From NCBI RefSeq assembly GCF_036543075.1, contig NZ_JAZHPF010000028.1, positions 1 through 40,534 of the forward strand: a stretch of 40,534 bases of DNA, read 5' to 3'. A program made the position numbers and the translations under genes. Below, piece by piece: positions 37,977-40,534 of this stretch. Positions within the stretch are counted from its first letter, which is position 1, and each line of letters begins with the position of its first letter. Source of the stretch: Deinococcus sp. YIM 134068. GTDB lineage: Bacteria; Deinococcota; Deinococci; Deinococcales; Deinococcaceae. The notes beneath the pieces were generated by a model that did no database searches, was not told the DNA's origin, and saw only the letters and a program-made list of their open reading frames with translations.

Positions 37977-38615
37977 GTGAAACATATCCTGATCGCTGGT
38001 GCCCTGATCCTCGGTCTCACGGCCTGTAATCGCGACGACACCACCACACCGACCCCCGTGGTCGAGGGGGCCTACAACCCCGATGCCTCGGCGACCGAAG
38101 ATGCCGACAAGACGCGCGTTCCCTATGTCGGCGATTGGGTCTGGGCCGCGAAGTTGCCCGACAATTCCTACAAGTTGGGCACCCTGAGCATCACCACGCG
38201 CGGAGACGAGACAGACGAGGCGAAGAACGGTGGTCTCGGCACGAACGCCCTGTGCGCGGACGACACCTGCGCGACGCCCAGCGGCTCCGATTTCGGCCTG
38301 CTCCTCTCGGCGGTCTCGAACGGGGAGGCCCAACTCGTCGCCATCCTGGGCGAGTCCACCGGGAACGGCAACCGCCTCGTGATCACCGACAGCGACGATC
38401 GGGTTACGCTCAACGCCCAGGGCCGACCCACGGTCTCCGGTTCCGGCACCTGGCAAAACGCGCAGGTTGCCCGCGCCGCCTTCGTGCAGGTGGACGCGAC
38501 GCCCGACGGCACGGTGTTGCCCGAGGCGTTCGTCCAGGCCCGCGCCGCCGCCGACGCGGTGACGCTCCAGCGGTTGTCCCTGCCGACCCTCGACCTCGAC
38601 GCCATCTTGAAGTAA
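37977..38615 (+). CDS. Lipoprotein of unknown function, paralogue B
   Basis: 212 residues, starting at GTG 37977 with AAGGAG upstream. The signal is MKHILIAGALILGLTAC with lipid Cys17, then a short Thr/Pro tether. The globular part matches paralogue A: TRVPYVGDWVWAAKLPDNS, TRGDETDEAKNGGLGTNALC, CADDTC, GSGTW, AAFVQVDATPDG, AFVQARAAADAV. The pair looks like a tandem duplication with clear divergence, especially in the tether and in a region present in A and shortened in B. The paired Cys could form a disulfide in the periplasm. A strong terminator follows. Confidence 0.82.
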   Translation: MKHILIAGALILGLTACNRDDTTTPTPVVEGAYNPDASATEDADKTRVPYVGDWVWAAKLPDNSYKLGTLSITTRGDETDEAKNGGLGTNALCADDTCATPSGSDFGLLLSAVSNGEAQLVAILGESTGNGNRLVITDSDDRVTLNAQGRPTVSGSGTWQNAQVARAAFVQVDATPDGTVLPEAFVQARAAADAVTLQRLSLPTLDLDAILK

Positions 38616-38635
38616 TTTACGGCGTCCACGCGAAG

Positions 38636-38673
38636 CTCCGCCTGCCTTGATTCGTTGTAGCAGGCGGAGTTTT
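38636..38673 (+). terminator. Intrinsic terminator after the lipoprotein pair
   Basis: CTCCGCCTGC (38636-38645) pairs perfectly with GCAGGCGGAG (38660-38669), followed by TTTTACT. It also marks the left edge of the AT-rich island. Confidence 0.9.
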
Positions 38674-38698
38674 ACTATTGCTCTTCTACGAAAGCTTT

Positions 38699-38911
38699 CT
38701 ATTCTCGATGAGATACATACCTAAGCACTGATTTAAATACCGTTCTTAGCTTTGAAATGACGACCCTGAGCAGCAGAATTAAACCCAGTAAGCTCATCCA
38801 TTCTACTATAGACCACTCATCATCATAATGAATTAGATAATTTAATATCCAGAAAGACAGGCAGCAGAATAATACTAAGTCCAATCCATCTCTCCACTTT
38901 GAACTACCCAC
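38699..38911 (-). CDS. Small two-helix membrane protein, 70 aa
   Basis: A GTG start with AAGGAGG 6 nt upstream supports a real gene despite the size. Two hydrophobic stretches are seen, about residues 11-27 (LDLVLFCCLSFWILNYL) and 38-52 (WMSLLGLILLLRVVI), joined by a short acidic loop and followed by a basic tail (SKLRTVFKSVLRYVSHRE). No family is recognised. Codon use is AT-rich like the lipoprotein upstream, which is transcribed in the same direction 96 bp away. Confidence 0.65.
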   Translation of the reverse strand: MGSSKWRDGLDLVLFCCLSFWILNYLIHYDDEWSIVEWMSLLGLILLLRVVISKLRTVFKSVLRYVSHRE

Positions 38912-38960
38912 ATCCCTCCTCCTTTCTACACTGCCTAGTCACATAGTATATAAATATAAA

Positions 38961-39016
38961 GCACTATATTTTGTATACTATTTTTAAGCTTTCTGGCACT
39001 ATTTATACTATTTTTT
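38961..39016. repeat. Pair of AT-rich direct repeats after the lipoprotein
   Basis: GCACTATATTTTGTATACTA and five further T (38961-38985) and GCACTATTTATACTATTTTTT without its last base (38996-39016) share GCACTAT at one end and TATACTATTTTT at the other. The second copy includes the lipoprotein stop codon. Read on the minus strand they provide several TATACT/TATAAAT-like -10 sequences for the 70-aa gene. Confidence 0.55.
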
Positions 39017-40099
39017 CCTGCATTCAGCGTATGAATTGTTGGCAGATGCCATTTTACCAGCTTTGACTGCGCTGTCCTTTAGTGTTCCAATGAAAGCTAG
39101 AGCACTTCCACCGATTGCACTATTGTCCTTCTCTTTTGCTGTCATTGAGGATTTTAGGGCAAGAGCGCCACCCACCACAAAAACCGTGCTGTCGTAGAAA
39201 GCGCTTTGAGCTGATATAAATGCATTCCAAAAAGGCATACAGTCCGGGTATGATACTGTGTACCCGTAACTGCCATACTTACCAGAATAACATGTTGTTA
39301 CATCTTCTCCCCTAACAATTCTTGTTACGCAATAATCTACCCCTGCGCCTTTCTCATACGTGACCGTTTGAGGTTTGAGCATCGTTGATTGATTAGAGAG
39401 CGATCCTACGCTGGGACTAGTAAACAAGTTTCTGGTGCTCTGCAATGATGGATTCATGCCAAATGTTAGTGTTAAGGAGGCAGTTTGAAAAGTGCCATCC
39501 AAAGACTGAGTTGTGAGTTTGTTTTCAGAGTCAGAAGTAATACTTAGAGCAGCGGTGTTTGTATCTGGATCATAAACTACCGATCTAAATACGCCATTTG
39601 AATACTCCGTCTTATATAATCCGACTAGGCTGATGTATGATGTGATTTGTCGGAGTCTGTCGCTCACCTCTAAATAATTGGTAATTTTAATTTCTTGAAT
39701 AAGAAGGTATAGCTCTGGATAGTTTATTAAGGGTACGTATATAATAGTAGTCCATCTTTCAAAATCGCCAGGACCACCCTCATACTTCTCTGTATAACGC
39801 GACGTACCAAGATCAATGGCTGATCCGACAGAACCTGCTATGCCTATAGCACTCAAAGATTTAGCTACCTTCGCATTGAAGATTACGCTCGGATATAGCA
39901 TGGGGTGTAGCGTCTTCTGGTGAGCTAGCCAAGTCGTGAGTGGTAGAGAAGTAGGATTCAATGCCAACGCTTTGAACTCTGTATTCACCTCCGCATTTGT
40001 AGTAATATTGTGTTCATTGCTCCCGCTTTCCAATTTAATTTGGCCACACCCCGTCAGGATAAAAATCGCAGCGAAGCTCAGAGTCGTACCTCTGTTCAT
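39008..40099 (-). CDS. AT-rich-island lipoprotein, 363 aa
   Basis: A lipoprotein signal NRGTTLSFAAIFILTGC with lipid Cys18 places it in an envelope membrane. The mature part has an Asn/Thr-rich start, a Gly-rich hydrophobic stretch SLSAIGIAGSVGSAIDLG (about 80-97), a central part with many β-prone Tyr/Ser/Thr residues, several Cys (YCVTRIV, TTCYSG, YPDC), and near the end FVVGGALALKSSM, GGSALAFIGTLKD. I recognise no family. The ATG at 40099 overlaps the TGA of the upstream 104-aa gene (ATGA), and GGGGGAG lies 8 nt upstream; a GTG at 40108 is the alternative. Confidence 0.78.
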   Translation of the reverse strand: MNRGTTLSFAAIFILTGCGQIKLESGSNEHNITTNAEVNTEFKALALNPTSLPLTTWLAHQKTLHPMLYPSVIFNAKVAKSLSAIGIAGSVGSAIDLGTSRYTEKYEGGPGDFERWTTIIYVPLINYPELYLLIQEIKITNYLEVSDRLRQITSYISLVGLYKTEYSNGVFRSVVYDPDTNTAALSITSDSENKLTTQSLDGTFQTASLTLTFGMNPSLQSTRNLFTSPSVGSLSNQSTMLKPQTVTYEKGAGVDYCVTRIVRGEDVTTCYSGKYGSYGYTVSYPDCMPFWNAFISAQSAFYDSTVFVVGGALALKSSMTAKEKDNSAIGGSALAFIGTLKDSAVKAGKMASANNSYAECRKK

Positions 40100-40410
40100 T
40101 CGACCCACTCCCCCTCAAAACTTGAGTACGATGGCTGTTTACACCGATAAAATATAATTGCTACATGGCGTTTCACCTCCACATAAAGAACACTGCGCGG
40201 GGCTATAATAAAAAGAGTGAGCGTCGCTTGGAAGAAAGTACACAATATGGATACAATAGGGGTGAACTGCGCAAACAATGTGTATGCACCGAAAAGTTCT
40301 GGGAGTTGTTTGAGAATATTAGCAAAGTTTGCTAAGAAAGTCGAGGGGTAAGGTAAGATTTTGGCCAGGAGTCGGTACCCAAAGCATTTGACGAAGAAAA
40401 GAGGTGTCAC
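40096..40410 (-). CDS. Hydrophobic hypothetical protein, 104 aa
   Basis: A GTG-start frame with no strong Shine-Dalgarno sequence. Residues from about 40 to 70 are hydrophobic (AYTLFAQFTPIVSILCTFFQ and ATLTLFIIAP), then a basic stretch VEVKRHVAIIFYRCK and an acidic end SSFEGEWVE. Its TGA overlaps the ATG of the lipoprotein gene as ATGA, which suggests translational coupling and is the main support that it is real. No family recognised. Confidence 0.45.
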   Translation of the reverse strand: MTPLFFVKCFGYRLLAKILPYPSTFLANFANILKQLPELFGAYTLFAQFTPIVSILCTFFQATLTLFIIAPRSVLYVEVKRHVAIIFYRCKQPSYSSFEGEWVE

Positions 40411-40431
40411 CCCTGACGGCCTGACAGATTT

Positions 40432-40509
40432 TATGAGGGCGAACGAAAAACGAGCTGCCAGCCGACTTCGAGCGTTGTTTGTAGTACAGTATGAGGGCGT
40501 TTTCGTCCG
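40432..40509. repeat. Direct/inverted repeat pair near the island's right edge
   Basis: TATGAGGGCG occurs at 40432-40441 and 40490-40499. The bases after each copy, GAACGAAAAACG and TTTTCGTCCGC, are imperfect complements, so a nested inverted repeat is present too. It lies where G+C content rises again and could be a recombination or regulator-binding site. Confidence 0.45.
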
Positions 40510-40534
40510 CTCAGTGGCTCAGGGTCAGGCTTAC

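Larger units (their letters stand above)
38674..40430. other. AT-rich island, probably horizontally acquired
   Basis: Composition falls abruptly after the terminator at 38673. Hand counts of the lines at 38701 and 39721 give 20/60 and 23/60 G+C, against 48/60 at 9001. Codon usage of its three minus-strand genes follows (many TTT, AAT, ATA, TTA). Higher G+C returns after about 40,440. No transposase, integrase or clear inverted-repeat ends are seen within the window. Confidence 0.85.

Overview
The window is very G+C-rich (one tamB line counted by hand is 48/60 G+C) and reads as a contig from a Deinococcus-like bacterium. The evidence is a giant TamB-like protein, Deinococcota-style hypothetical proteins, PASTA and AzlCD families, and above all start codons preceded 5-9 nt upstream by a TANNNT -10 box (TATACT, TAGACT, TAGGCT, TAGCCT, TAAACT and similar), the leaderless-mRNA arrangement known in Deinococcus. 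The species call is inference; no rRNA gene is present. The first 13 bases match the 3' end of an Illumina adapter, so position 1 is probably an untrimmed contig end.

Layout: 45-3429 holds a LacI-family regulator with its own operator, divergent from an ABC-F ATPase. 3461-4992 holds a hypothetical gene and a convergent GIY-YIG protein. 4940-15005 is dominated by a 3262-residue TamB-like envelope protein on the minus strand, preceded by a possible 21-codon coupled leader ORF. 15109-19007 carries acylphosphatase, a 46-residue membrane protein plus an ArsB/NhaD-type transporter behind a leader terminator, an FRG-domain protein and a hypothetical protein. 19309-22041 holds a ZTP riboswitch, purH and folD, which are linked through purine and one-carbon metabolism (FolD makes the 10-formyl-THF used by PurH). 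22114-27512 holds a processive GT2 glycosyltransferase, an ADP-ribosylglycohydrolase, AzlC/AzlD and a PASTA protein with a kinase-like but kinase-dead N-terminus. 27788-33967 holds a cysteine desulfurase, a VapBC toxin-antitoxin pair with a palindromic operator, a LysA-type decarboxylase, a hypothetical gene, an autoregulated MarR with a DUF2306-like membrane protein, and MnmA. The desulfurase and MnmA can form a tRNA thiolation route. 33974-36929 is a tight minus-strand run: ICMT-like methyltransferase, 2-hydroxyacid dehydrogenase, GNAT and IMPase/CysQ-like phosphatase. 37089-38615 carries two tandem paralogous lipoproteins ended by a strong terminator.

From about 38,675 to about 40,430 composition drops sharply (two 60-base lines counted by hand gave 33% and 38% G+C). 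This AT-rich island encodes three unrecognised envelope-type proteins on the minus strand, two of them joined by an ATGA overlap. It is the best candidate for an undescribed, horizontally acquired module, but it sits at the contig edge and its function cannot be inferred.

Intergenic DNA is rich in small repeats: GCTGAC-type tandem arrays, a ~55 bp CCCCCTCCC hairpin element in three clear copies, a TGTCA...TGACA hairpin element, and heptamer arrays.
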